Source of the DNA: Acidobacteriota bacterium
GTDB taxonomy: Bacteria > Acidobacteriota > Terriglobia > Terriglobales > Acidobacteriaceae
DNA: 7,330 nt
NCBI GenBank assembly: GCA_021810175.1
Contig: JAJZJJ010000134.1
Coordinates: forward strand, 1 to 7,330
Direction of reading: 5' to 3'
In this document: positions 1-6,210 of the stretch, piece by piece
How the letters are laid out: each line of letters starts with the position of its first letter
Position numbering within the stretch: position 1 is the first letter of the stretch
Made by a program: the position numbers and the translations under genes
Notes under the pieces: model-generated
Seen by the model: the letters and a program-made list of their open reading frames with translations, nothing else
Databases searched by the model: none
What the model was told of the DNA's origin: nothing

Positions 1-1008
1 ATTCGGATGCGCCATCGCCCACGTCCACGCCCGCTCCGCGGCCTTCAGGCAACGCCCCGCAAACTTCGCGTCATATTCGCGATACACTCTCGCTGCAATC
101 GCCATCACCGCCGCAAAATCCGCCGTCGCTGTCGCTACCTTGTACGGCGGCTTGCCAGACCCAATCACATAAATCTCCAGCGGATCATCCTGCGGCATCA
201 CAAAACCGCAGAATTCGCGACTCGTCTGCTTGTCCCATACGCCGCCGTCCACATCCTGCATCGCCAGCATCCACCCTAGGTTCCAGCGCACCTCTGCCAG
301 AAAATCCGGCATCGGCCCCCTTGACTCCGGAATTTGTAACTCCATCGGGAGCAAACTCTTCTCATATAGCTCCCATGCCCATAGCAGCGTCCCGGTCGTA
401 ATCCCCGAGTTCACCATGTACCGGCCATAATCGCCCGCATCGTGCCATCCTCCGTAGTTGGCAAACGTCCCCGTCTTGCCCGAACTCGAATCAAACGCAT
501 CGTGCAAATGGCATGGCGGATGCTCGTAGCCCCCGCCCAGGTTCACATGGCAGCCGCACCGCTGGCCGTAGTACCCGCGCGTCGCCATCCACAGCGCATG
601 TCGGTACCCATCTCCGCCAATCTCCACTTCTGTCGTCTCGCCATGCTCCACGTCCAGCAGATACTTCCCCGGTATTCGCACGTCAGAGAAATCCGCCAGT
701 TGCACCCGGTCACCCGACAACGCATCCTCGCGAACCTCACTCAGTTTGCCTTCCAACACCTTCTCGCCGCCGTCCGCCCGTCGCATTTGAAACTTCCTTG
801 CCGGCTCACGCGAGCCCTGCGGCCACTGCACCGTTGCCACCTTATCTGCGGCAGGAAGATACCCCACCTGGTTCACCATCGTGCGGAGCCCCGGCTGCTC
901 CGCCAGCGCCGGGCGCACAACCCCTTTCAGAGCCGTTGCCGCAATACCTGCCAGTGCCGCCGAACCCGATAGTTTCAGAAACTCCCTGCGTCCCACGCCA
1001 GCCTTCAT
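1..1008 (-). CDS. Glycoside hydrolase family 9 protein (endoglucanase type), Tat-exported, 3' part outside window
   Basis: The reading frame is open from an ATG at 1008 to the window edge, giving 336 residues. Residues 1-36 look like a twin-arginine signal: GRREFLK at 6-12, a hydrophobic alanine/glycine-rich stretch, then ALA at 34-36 as a likely signal-peptidase site. Residues about 42-130 match the N-terminal Ig-like domain of CelD-type GH9 enzymes, with MVNQVGYLP at 44-52. The catalytic (alpha/alpha)6 domain begins near residue 135. It contains the GH9 hallmark GGWHDAGDYGRY at 186-197, in which D190 and D193 are the conserved aspartates of the catalytic base region. Just before it, RCGCH (150-154) and CHLHDA (166-171) resemble the Cys/His metal site known from Clostridium thermocellum CelD. 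The catalytic acid glutamate would lie beyond the window. A ribosome binding site GGAGG (1019-1015) sits 6 nt before the start. Family activity is hydrolysis of beta-1,4-glucans such as cellulose; the exact substrate cannot be read from this fragment. Confidence 0.93.
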   Translation of the reverse strand, partial: MKAGVGRREFLKLSGSAALAGIAATALKGVVRPALAEQPGLRTMVNQVGYLPAADKVATVQWPQGSREPARKFQMRRADGGEKVLEGKLSEVREDALSGDRVQLADFSDVRIPGKYLLDVEHGETTEVEIGGDGYRHALWMATRGYYGQRCGCHVNLGGGYEHPPCHLHDAFDSSSGKTGTFANYGGWHDAGDYGRYMVNSGITTGTLLWAWELYEKSLLPMELQIPESRGPMPDFLAEVRWNLGWMLAMQDVDGGVWDKQTSREFCGFVMPQDDPLEIYVIGSGKPPYKVATATADFAAVMAIAARVYREYDAKFAGRCLKAAERAWTWAMAHPN

Positions 1009-1099
1009 CGCACCCCTCCATCGACGATTCTTGCCGCCTGCGTTACTCTGCACATGCAACGATAAATCTCACTCCGCCGGGGAGTAAAACGCGTCAGCC
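1009..1099. promoter_or_regulatory. Divergent intergenic region between the GH9 gene and the UPF0303 gene
   Basis: These 91 bases separate two divergently transcribed genes, so promoters for both should lie here, but I could not find a convincing -35/-10 pair on either strand. On the minus strand GGAGG at 1019-1015 is a good ribosome binding site for the GH9 gene. On the plus strand the only SD-like stretch, GGGGAG at 1079-1084, is 15 nt from the ATG at 1100, which is further than usual. That stretch also lies within a small inverted repeat: ACTCC at 1071-1075 and GGAGT at 1081-1085, with a 5-nt loop. Confidence 0.4.
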
Positions 1100-1606
1100 A
1101 TGAATATCACTGCCGACCTCGCTGCCATCGCCCGCCAGGAATCCCTCCTCGTCTTTGACGCCTTCGACGAGCACACCGCTTGGCGCATCGGCTCACGCCT
1201 GCGCGAGCTGGCCCTGGCTCGCGGCCACTATCTCGTCATCGATGTGCGCCGCTTCGGACAGCAGTTGTTCTATTGCGCGCTCCCCGGTGCTGTGCCGGAT
1301 CAGGCCGAGTGGGTCCGCCGCAAAGTCAACGTAGTCACTCGCTTCCATCGCAGTTCCTATGCCATCGGCCGCGAACTCGCCCGCAGTAACTCATCCCTCG
1401 AAGACAAGCAGGGCCTGCCTACCCTCGATTACGCCACCCACGGCGGCTGTTTCCCCATCCGCGTCGCTGGCGCGGGCGTCATTGGCTGCGTCACCGTCTC
1501 CGGACTCCCGCAGCGTGCAGACCACGAACTCGTCGTCGAGGCAATCTGCCTCGAACTCGGCAGGAATTTTGAGGATTTCCGGCTACCGGCACTGCCGGCA
1601 GAGTAA
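1100..1606 (+). CDS. UPF0303 / heme-degrading-domain (HbpS/DUF336-like) family protein
   Basis: A 168-residue protein, about the family's usual length. The C-terminal half carries the conserved UPF0303 signature: HGGCFPIR at 114-121, then GVIGCVTVSGLPQ at 126-138 and a DHELVVEA-type helix at 141-148. The N-terminal half has the expected amphipathic start and an LVIDVRRFGQQLF strand-helix segment (45-57). The family shares the fold of HbpS/GlcG-like proteins. Some relatives bind or degrade heme, and eukaryotic relatives such as yeast Ybr137w have other roles, so the biochemical function is open. No signal peptide or membrane segment is visible, so it is probably cytoplasmic. The start is fixed by an in-frame stop at 1085-1087 and the absence of other start codons before 1100. 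The preceding SD is poor, so translation may be weak or SD-independent. It stands alone on the plus strand, divergent from the GH9 gene and convergent with the ASADH-like gene (45 bp between stops). Confidence 0.87.
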   Translation: MNITADLAAIARQESLLVFDAFDEHTAWRIGSRLRELALARGHYLVIDVRRFGQQLFYCALPGAVPDQAEWVRRKVNVVTRFHRSSYAIGRELARSNSSLEDKQGLPTLDYATHGGCFPIRVAGAGVIGCVTVSGLPQRADHELVVEAICLELGRNFEDFRLPALPAE

Positions 1607-1651
1607 AAGTAACTGATTCAGATACGTTTCTCGCTGTCCACCTGTCCGGAC

Positions 1652-2689
1652 TTATTGGACTTTGCCCCGGGGCCGAAGCCGCTGCAATTCCATCGCGCAT
1701 GCCACGGCATTCAGACTGGCTATGCGCAGATTATCCAGCGCCGCCCATACCCAGAACTGCGAAGTCTTCTCCTGCGATCCATCCGCCGTCCGCACCCGAA
1801 CCAGCACATCGCCCTGTCCGGCCGAGCTCAGATTCGTCGGTGCATCACTGTCGCCCATGATCACGTCCACATGCTCGCCCTGCAGTGCTGCTTCCACATG
1901 TTCCAGCGCCACCGGGTCCGCAAACTCGATTGACATCGACAGGCCGTAGCCGTGAAAAACCGGCGTGTGGATCAGTTGCAGCGGCACCACTGGAGCGACA
2001 CCTCGCAGTGCCGCATAATGCCGTCGAATTCTCGCTTCACGCTCCGGCAAACGGAACTTTCCTGCCTCACCGAACACCGGAGTCGCGGTAAACGCCACCT
2101 GCGTGTCGTAAATCGACTTCGGCAGTGTCTGGAAATTCAGCAGATTCACCGTCTGCTGGTGCAGTTCATCCATGGCCTCGCGTCCGTATTCTGACGCGGG
2201 CTCCAGCACCGTGACAGAAGCGCACCGCAGCGCGCCCACCTGCTCCAGCCGCTGCGTCAGCAGGCCCACGGCCACCGCCACCGGGTGCGCGGGCACCACC
2301 GCCGCAGTCGCCAGCCCTGGCGTCTCGCCCACATCCTCGCTATGGTCCTGCACCCAGGGTGCGCGCACCAGCACGCCCGCTTCTCCTTCAATCCCAGCCG
2401 TCATGTCCACAATGCTCGCCCCGGCTCGCTGGGCGATTTTCCAGTATTTCTGCGTAGACTCCTCCGAGTCCGCGAAAAACACAAAATCAGCCCGCTCAAA
2501 CGATGTCGGGTCGATCCGCTGCACAAACGTCATCTCGTCGCCGACGCTCTCCAACTGACCAATCTGATCTTCTTCGTCCATCAGGACAAAGTCGGCATTG
2601 GCAAAGGGAGACTCGGTTAACGCTTCGTTCAATTCCTTGCCCCGAAGAGACGAGGCTCCAACTATGGCGATTTTGTATTGGTCGGGCAT
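1652..2689 (-). CDS. Aspartate-semialdehyde-dehydrogenase-like (Asd/ArgC fold, USG-1-like) protein lacking catalytic residues
   Basis: A 345-residue protein, about the length of aspartate-semialdehyde dehydrogenase (ASADH). The N-terminal Rossmann segment IAIVGASSLRGKEL (7-20) corresponds to the NADP-binding GATGxVG loop. The central and C-terminal parts follow the ASADH dimerisation domain: EPASEYGREAMDEL at 163-176, a TPVF segment at 242-245 and the end helix LRIASLNAVACAMEL. The catalytic residues appear replaced. By eye alignment to the usual NPNC, TYQAVSG and R-V-P-V-x-x-GH blocks, the nucleophile cysteine is His135 (in VPAHPVA), the glutamine is Pro164, the substrate-binding arginine is His241, and the acid/base histidine is Tyr248 (in FHGYG). 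It is therefore unlikely to make aspartate semialdehyde and resembles USG-1-type paralogs of unknown role. The ATG at 2689 forms TGATG with the pssA stop. A TTG one codon upstream (2692) is possible but less likely. Last gene of the psd-pssA cluster, so probably co-translated. Confidence 0.85.
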   Translation of the reverse strand: MPDQYKIAIVGASSLRGKELNEALTESPFANADFVLMDEEDQIGQLESVGDEMTFVQRIDPTSFERADFVFFADSEESTQKYWKIAQRAGASIVDMTAGIEGEAGVLVRAPWVQDHSEDVGETPGLATAAVVPAHPVAVAVGLLTQRLEQVGALRCASVTVLEPASEYGREAMDELHQQTVNLLNFQTLPKSIYDTQVAFTATPVFGEAGKFRLPEREARIRRHYAALRGVAPVVPLQLIHTPVFHGYGLSMSIEFADPVALEHVEAALQGEHVDVIMGDSDAPTNLSSAGQGDVLVRVRTADGSQEKTSQFWVWAALDNLRIASLNAVACAMELQRLRPRGKVQ

Positions 2690-3579
2690 CAATGGGTCGT
2701 CGTGGAAACGCTATGCGTGTGAGCGGCTCTGCGGTGCCGCTGCCAGGAGTAGGCCAGCCGCGCAATGACGCCCGAAAACATATAAGTCAGCGCCATCGCA
2801 GCCAGTACGTAGTCAGAGAATGCCACCAGTGCGTAAAGCACCAGCCCGAACAGCACAATCCACTGGAAGGGCTGCCGGTTCGTAAAGTTTAATTCTTTTC
2901 CGCTCCAGAATCTCCAGGTGCTCACCATCAGAAATCCAAGAAATCCCACCAGCAGCATCCATACAATGGCAACCGGCGCCATCGATACCGGGATCCCTCC
3001 AAAAAAATGCACCACAGCGGCAATCACGCCCGCCGCTGCCGGTATCGGCATCCCGACAAAGTACTTCCGCCCCGGCCGTCCCGGATTCTTCGGCACAGGA
3101 TCGTGGCTGATATTGAATCTCGCCAGCCGGCTTGCCCCGCATAGCAGAAAAAGAAAGCACAAGAATGCGCCAAACTGCAGCAGCTTCTGGTGCAGCACCG
3201 GATTCATCGTCTCAGGCAGCATACGAAAGCCCCAGGTAAAGGCCAGTATGCTCGGTGCCACGCCAAACGTGATCACATCTGCCAGCGAATCCAGCTCGCG
3301 CCCAAAGTCGCTCGTCGTGTCCGTCATGCGCGCGATGCGTCCATCCAGCGCGTCAAATGGAATCGCGATCGCAATCGCCAGCGCTGCATGATCAAAATAT
3401 TCCGGGTGCAGCGTCGAACCCTGCAGGCTCTGCGTAATCGCAAAGTATCCCGCGCCGATGTTCAATGCCGTGAACATCGACGGCAAAATATACATGCCGC
3501 GCCGCCGCCGGTCGCTACGCTCCGCCGTTGCACCGCGGTCCCCGGTCTTCAGACTGGACAAACGCGCCAAACCGTTCAA
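2689..3579 (-). CDS. pssA: CDP-diacylglycerol--serine O-phosphatidyltransferase (phosphatidylserine synthase)
   Basis: Integral membrane enzyme that joins CDP-diacylglycerol and L-serine to phosphatidylserine and CMP. The 296-residue protein carries the full CDP-alcohol phosphotransferase motif D-x2-D-G-x2-A-R-x8-G-x3-D-x3-D: D76, D79, G80, A83, R84, G93, D97 and D101. An Arg-rich cytoplasmic head (RRRR at 24-27) precedes [16 protein letters not shown] (30-45), the typical opening of type II bacterial PssA. Several hydrophobic helices follow, at roughly 30-50, 105-120, 132-148, 176-195, 197-217, 238-257 and 258-276. The C-terminus is a basic His/Arg/Thr tail. The start is a TTG at 3579 overlapping the psd stop (TTGA), supported by GGAG 8 nt upstream. 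The first in-frame ATG (3495, residue 29) would remove the basic head. Its substrate supply and product use are explained by psd immediately upstream, which decarboxylates its product. Its own stop overlaps the start of the ASADH-like gene. Confidence 0.95.
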   Translation of the reverse strand: MNGLARLSSLKTGDRGATAERSDRRRRGMYILPSMFTALNIGAGYFAITQSLQGSTLHPEYFDHAALAIAIAIPFDALDGRIARMTDTTSDFGRELDSLADVITFGVAPSILAFTWGFRMLPETMNPVLHQKLLQFGAFLCFLFLLCGASRLARFNISHDPVPKNPGRPGRKYFVGMPIPAAAGVIAAVVHFFGGIPVSMAPVAIVWMLLVGFLGFLMVSTWRFWSGKELNFTNRQPFQWIVLFGLVLYALVAFSDYVLAAMALTYMFSGVIARLAYSWQRHRRAAHTHSVSTTTH

Positions 3580-4226
3580 TCCGCAATCTCCGTCTGCGCG
3601 CCGCCCGGCTCCGGTCGCCGCGCCAGCACCGTCGAACCGCCCTTTACGCGCTGTCCCTCCTTCGCCAGCACCTCAAAATTTCCCGGCAGCAGCAGATCGG
3701 TGCGCGATCCGAATTTAATCAACCCCACGCGTTCGCCGCGCTGCACGCGGTCGCCTTCGCGCTTGGTAAATACGATGCGCCGGGCCAGCAGTCCCGCTAT
3801 CTGTTTGAAGCAGATTTCGTTGCCGTCCGTCGTGCCAATCACCACTGTGTTCTGCTCATTCTTCTCGGCCGATTCAGGGTTCATCGCATTCAGATACAGC
3901 CCATGCCGGTAGGTCACCCCCAGCACGGTTCCGGCTTCCGGGGCGCGGTTCACATGCACATTAAAAACACTCAGAAAAATGCTCAGCCGCAGGCGTTCCC
4001 CGCTTGGCGTCTGCACTCTGGCAATCTCCGTAAGTTTGCCATCGGCAGGAGAAACCACGAGTCCCTCACCCTGCGGAATTTCCCGGTGCGGATCCCGAAA
4101 GAACCACAGAAAAAACGCCGCCAATAGAAAAGGGATTGCCGTCCAGGCCCACCCGCCCGTGAGCAGATGCACCACCACCGCCACCGCCACAAGGGCAAAT
4201 CCGTAGTAATAGCCGTCTCGTACCAT
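3576..4226 (-). CDS. psd: Phosphatidylserine decarboxylase, short proenzyme form
   Basis: Converts phosphatidylserine to phosphatidylethanolamine plus CO2 at the inner membrane. The enzyme is made as a proenzyme that cleaves itself and turns the exposed serine into a pyruvoyl cofactor. At 216 residues it is the short form found in many bacteria and archaea. The N-terminus has two hydrophobic segments (about 8-22 and 26-43) that anchor it, followed by [10 protein letters not shown] (42-51). The self-cleavage triad is visible: D62 in SPADGK, H91 in NVHVNR and S174 in FGSR. Cleavage is expected between G173 and S174, leaving a small alpha subunit from 174 to the end. The ATG at 4226 is the first available start, since upstream codons in frame lead to a stop without another start. 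No clear SD precedes it. It is first in a three-gene cluster with pssA, which it overlaps by 4 bp. Confidence 0.95.
   Translation of the reverse strand: MVRDGYYYGFALVAVAVVVHLLTGGWAWTAIPFLLAAFFLWFFRDPHREIPQGEGLVVSPADGKLTEIARVQTPSGERLRLSIFLSVFNVHVNRAPEAGTVLGVTYRHGLYLNAMNPESAEKNEQNTVVIGTTDGNEICFKQIAGLLARRIVFTKREGDRVQRGERVGLIKFGSRTDLLLPGNFEVLAKEGQRVKGGSTVLARRPEPGGAQTEIAD
3588..3591 (-). promoter_or_regulatory. Ribosome binding site supporting the TTG start of pssA
   Basis: GGAG on the minus strand, within CGGAGA and inside the 3' end of psd, is spaced 8 nt from the TTG at 3579. No comparable site precedes the next in-frame ATG at 3495, so this decides for the TTG start and for coupling to psd. 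Confidence 0.55.
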
Positions 4227-4244
4227 AACACGTTGACAGCCTTG

Positions 4245-4250
4245 ATTATA
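4245..4250 (-). promoter_or_regulatory. Candidate -10 element for the psd cluster
   Basis: A perfect TATAAT on the minus strand lies 18 nt before the psd start. No recognisable -35 is found at 16-18 nt spacing; that place holds a G-rich stretch and the edge of the inverted repeat at 4270-4305. If used, it would give a very short leader of about 12 nt without an SD. Weak evidence, given as a candidate only. Confidence 0.3.
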
Positions 4251-4269
4251 TGTCCTTCAGGATGCCGCC

Positions 4270-4305
4270 CCCTGTCTCCGCGAATCGATTGTTGCGGAGA
4301 CAGGG
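4270..4305. repeat. Perfect 12-bp inverted repeat (stem-loop) upstream of psd
   Basis: CCCTGTCTCCGC at 4270-4281 is exactly complementary to GCGGAGACAGGG at 4294-4305, around a 12-base loop (4282-4293). It lies in the 132-bp gap between the psd start (4226) and the end of the DUF465 gene (4359). Neither side is followed by a T-run, so it is not a classical intrinsic terminator. It could be a hairpin protecting or ending the DUF465 transcript, or a protein-binding site just upstream of the candidate psd -10. The rest of the gap (4306-4358) shows nothing recognisable. Confidence 0.75.
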
Positions 4306-4358
4306 AACCCCCGTAACCGGTCTGCCATTCTCTGGATGGGACCCGCTTCGTCTGAGGT

Positions 4359-4577
4359 TCAGGCAAAATGCAAATTCGCCGCGGGCGAACTCAATGCGGC
4401 GATTTCATCTTTTAATCGGAGTTTGATTTTCTTGAGCCGGACTTCTTCCAGTTGCTCGTCGGCTGAGAGGTAGGGCTTTTGCATCAGGGCTTGGAGCTGT
4501 TGCTCATAGTGACGATGTTGCTCTTCCAGACGGCGAATTGCTTCGCTGTCCGGCTTTACATCTACGTCCGTAGCCAT
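4359..4577 (-). CDS. YdcH/DUF465 family small coiled-coil protein
   Basis: A 72-residue protein. Residues from about 14 to 62 form a charged, heptad-like helical region: RRLEEQHRHYEQQLQAL, then a short turn containing KPYLSADEQ, then LEEVRLKKIKLRLKDEIAAL. This matches the two-helix hairpin of the DUF465/YdcH family, including the characteristic LKKxKLxLKDEI ending. Family members are small cytoplasmic proteins without an established biochemical role. The start is the ATG at 4577, because a strong AGGAGGT lies 7 nt before it. An in-frame GTG at 4586 overlaps that SD and is rejected. The gene is separated from rimI by 67 bp, and a candidate promoter lies in that gap, so it may be a separate transcription unit or an attenuated last gene of the meaB-rimI run. 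The short C-terminal tail (SSPAANLHFA) is not distinctive. Confidence 0.85.
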   Translation of the reverse strand: MATDVDVKPDSEAIRRLEEQHRHYEQQLQALMQKPYLSADEQLEEVRLKKIKLRLKDEIAALSSPAANLHFA

Positions 4578-4584
4578 AGATGGC

Positions 4585-4591
4585 ACCTCCT
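4585..4591 (-). promoter_or_regulatory. Strong ribosome binding site that sets the DUF465 start
   Basis: AGGAGGT on the minus strand, 7 nt before the ATG at 4577, is the most consensus-like SD I noticed in this window. It suggests high translation of the small coiled-coil protein and excludes the overlapping GTG at 4586 as the start. Confidence 0.8.
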
Positions 4592-4607
4592 ATGCTTCAA
4601 CTACTCT

Positions 4608-4635
4608 ATTAGACGAATCACGCTACCACTGGCAA
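4608..4635 (-). promoter_or_regulatory. Candidate sigma-70-type promoter for the DUF465 gene
   Basis: On the minus strand TTGCCA (4635-4630, 5 of 6 to TTGACA) is followed after 16 nt by TCTAAT (4613-4608, 5 of 6 to TATAAT). Transcription would begin near 4601, leaving a leader of about 24 nt that contains the SD at 4585-4591. The mismatch at the second base of the -10 is unfavourable, so confidence is low. Confidence 0.35.
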
Positions 4636-4644
4636 GAGCCATCT

Positions 4645-5148
4645 TCAAGGGCTTTCTGTCGAGAATTTTCCACTGTCGACCGGCACTCGCTCCATCAGCA
4701 CCGCATCCTCTACCGGATCCTTGTAATACCCCCTCCGTCGCCCAACCTCCACCCAACCTGCCTCCCCGTAAAGTCTTTGTGCAGTTATATTTCCAGCGCG
4801 CACCTCAAGCATCAGGCGAAGCCCGCCATGCTTGAGGCACCAACCTTCAACGCCCTCCATCAGCGCACGCCCAACTCCCTTCCGGCGCATGGCCGGCTCC
4901 ACGGCTATCCATTCCACCTCGCACGCGTTTTCCACACCGTCCAGCAGTAGACGCCCCAGCGCAATTCCTGCGCGCACACCGTCCACCTCACCCACCAAAG
5001 CAAATCGCCGCAGCACGCCGGCGGGCTCTCCTGCCTCTGGATATGTCCGGTAGATCTCCGGCGACCAGTGCGGAGCCGTCCTGATTTCATGATCCAGCGC
5101 CAACACCCACTCCACATCGCCCTTACTCATCGGGCGCAGTTGGATCAT
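4645..5148 (-). CDS. rimI: GNAT N-acetyltransferase, RimI (ribosomal protein S18 N-alpha-acetyltransferase) type
   Basis: A 167-residue acetyl-CoA-dependent acyltransferase of the GNAT fold. Motif A, the acetyl-CoA pyrophosphate loop, is RRKGVG at 88-93 (R-x-x-G-x-G). After it come E115 in LEVRAGN and Y127 in AQRLYGEAGW. These have the same 12-residue separation as E103 and Y115, the catalytic pair known from Salmonella/E. coli RimI. The C-terminal GRRRGYYKDPVEDAVLM stretch fits the RimI pattern of R-x-x-YY followed by DA-x-x-M. The start ATG at 5148 overlaps the tsaB stop (ATGA), and tsaB-rimI adjacency is very common in bacteria. The likely substrate is the N-terminal alanine of ribosomal protein S18 after Met removal, though RimI proteins can act on other N-termini. 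The C-terminal tail from about 155 is not conserved. Confidence 0.87.
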   Translation of the reverse strand: MIQLRPMSKGDVEWVLALDHEIRTAPHWSPEIYRTYPEAGEPAGVLRRFALVGEVDGVRAGIALGRLLLDGVENACEVEWIAVEPAMRRKGVGRALMEGVEGWCLKHGGLRLMLEVRAGNITAQRLYGEAGWVEVGRRRGYYKDPVEDAVLMERVPVDSGKFSTESP

Positions 5149-5780
5149 TGCCCCCGCCGCTCTGCCACAAGTTCGGCCTCTGACCGCCGCAGGTAATGCG
5201 CATCCATCGCCGCCAAATCGTCAAAACCCCGATTCAAAATCCGCGCCTGCGCGAACCGCATCGCATCCTCCGCCTCTGGAGCACTCACCACCCGCGCCCC
5301 AGTCAGCACCTGCGCCAACTTTGTCTCGCAGCACGCAATCTCGCATTCCTGCGCCTGCTCGAGTATCTCCGCTGGCCTCAGCAACGCTTCGCCAGCCTCA
5401 TCGTCGGCCAGGCCAAAATACATCTCGCCTCGCCCGGCATCCAGCACCGCGGCTCTGCTCCCCGCCTTCTGCGCCAGCACCTGCAGCCGCGAAACCCCGA
5501 TTACCGGCAGCCCCGCCGCCTGCGCCAGCCCTTTCGCCGTGCTCAGGCCCACCCGTACGCCCGTGAAACTGCCCGGACCGCGCACCACCACGATTGCGCC
5601 CAGGTCACCAACAGCAACCCCAGCGGCCTCCAGCATCTCGCGAATCGCCGGCATCAGATCCTCTGAATACGTCCGCCCCGCCAGATGCCGCGCCTGCAAA
5701 ACCATCACGCCCTGCTCGTTCACCTCAGCCAGCGCCACGCTGCCCTCCGGTCCGCAGGTATCGACCCCCAGCACTCTCAT
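5145..5780 (-). CDS. tsaB: tRNA threonylcarbamoyladenosine biosynthesis protein TsaB
   Basis: A 211-residue protein of the ASKHA fold. TsaB is the partner of TsaD and TsaE that supports transfer of threonylcarbamoyl to A37 of tRNAs reading ANN codons; it has no catalysis of its own. The opening VLGVDTCGPEGSVAL (3-17) is the phosphate-1 strand-turn of the family. GPGSFTGVRVGL at 68-79 followed by STAKGLA is the signature of TsaB/TsaD proteins. The C-terminal lobe (after about 110) is shorter and more variable, as expected, and ends near a DAHYLRRSEAE segment typical of TsaB tails. The ATG at 5780 overlaps the mce stop by 4 bp (ATGA), with GGAG 11 nt upstream, and its own stop overlaps rimI in the same way. 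It is therefore translationally coupled on both sides. TsaC, TsaD and TsaE are not in the window. Confidence 0.94.
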   Translation of the reverse strand: MRVLGVDTCGPEGSVALAEVNEQGVMVLQARHLAGRTYSEDLMPAIREMLEAAGVAVGDLGAIVVVRGPGSFTGVRVGLSTAKGLAQAAGLPVIGVSRLQVLAQKAGSRAAVLDAGRGEMYFGLADDEAGEALLRPAEILEQAQECEIACCETKLAQVLTGARVVSAPEAEDAMRFAQARILNRGFDDLAAMDAHYLRRSEAELVAERRGQ

Positions 5781-6208
5781 CCGTGTGTACTCTCCGCCGC
5801 TGGCTGCACAATCTCAACCAGCACGCCGCCTGCGCTCGACGGATGCACAAAGAAATACAAATGCCCTCCGGCGCCCACCTTCACCTCGTCAGAAATGAAC
5901 CGCGCACCCAGCGCCTTCAGCCGCGCCATCGCTGCGGAAATATCCTCCACCTGCAAGGCCACATGATGCAGCCCCTCACCCCGCTTGACCAGAAACTTCC
6001 CCACCGGCGAATCCTCCTCCGTCGGCTCCAGCAGTTCCACGCGGCTCTCGCCCACCGGCAGCATCGCCGTTTTCACGCGCTCATGCTCCACCGTCTCTTC
6101 ATGCGTCACACGCAGTCCCAGGGCCTCGTAAAACGCACGTGCCTGCGCAATACTCTTCACCGCAATACCCAGGTGATCGATCTTCGTTCCCGGCAACTCC
6201 CCGCTCAT
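5777..6208 (-). CDS. mce: Methylmalonyl-CoA epimerase (VOC superfamily)
   Basis: Interconverts (2S)- and (2R)-methylmalonyl-CoA, linking propionyl-CoA carboxylase to methylmalonyl-CoA mutase. The protein is 143 residues from the ATG at 6208, the usual size. It has two beta-alpha-beta-beta-beta VOC modules. The expected metal positions, counted from the ATG, are H12 in IDHLGIAV, E58 in VELLEP, H82 in GLHHVALQV and E131 in VLVEIVQ. The glutamate at the second position is where characterised epimerases may have Gln or Glu. The GLHHVA segment and the closing HPSSAGGVLVEIVQ block are typical of Mce rather than of glyoxalase I or dioxygenases. An in-frame TTG at 6214 would overlap the meaB stop, but it lies only 3 nt from the GAGGG at 6222-6218, whereas the ATG is 9 nt away, so the ATG is preferred. 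It follows meaB directly, supporting the function, and overlaps tsaB by 4 bp. Confidence 0.93.
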   Translation of the reverse strand: MSGELPGTKIDHLGIAVKSIAQARAFYEALGLRVTHEETVEHERVKTAMLPVGESRVELLEPTEEDSPVGKFLVKRGEGLHHVALQVEDISAAMARLKALGARFISDEVKVGAGGHLYFFVHPSSAGGVLVEIVQPAAESTHG

Positions 6209-6210
6209 CT

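Noticed and set aside
442..1103. Overlapping plus-strand open frames opposite the GH9 gene
   Set aside because: The minus strand gives a continuous GH9 protein with a Tat signal, Ig-like domain and GGWHDAGD motif. The plus-strand translations are Arg/Pro/His-rich and unlike any family.
1592..1651. Possible terminator between the convergent UPF0303 and ASADH-like genes
   Set aside because: Only short palindromes are present (TGCCGGCA near 1592 and GTCCGGAC at 1644-1651), with no extended stem and no T-run, so I cannot support a terminator.
3190..4127. Plus-strand open frames opposite pssA and psd
   Set aside because: They are antisense to two unmistakable enzymes and have basic, low-complexity translations.
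4578..4586. GTG at 4586 as an earlier start for the DUF465 gene
   Set aside because: It overlaps the strong AGGAGGT ribosome binding site, which is ideally spaced for the ATG at 4577.
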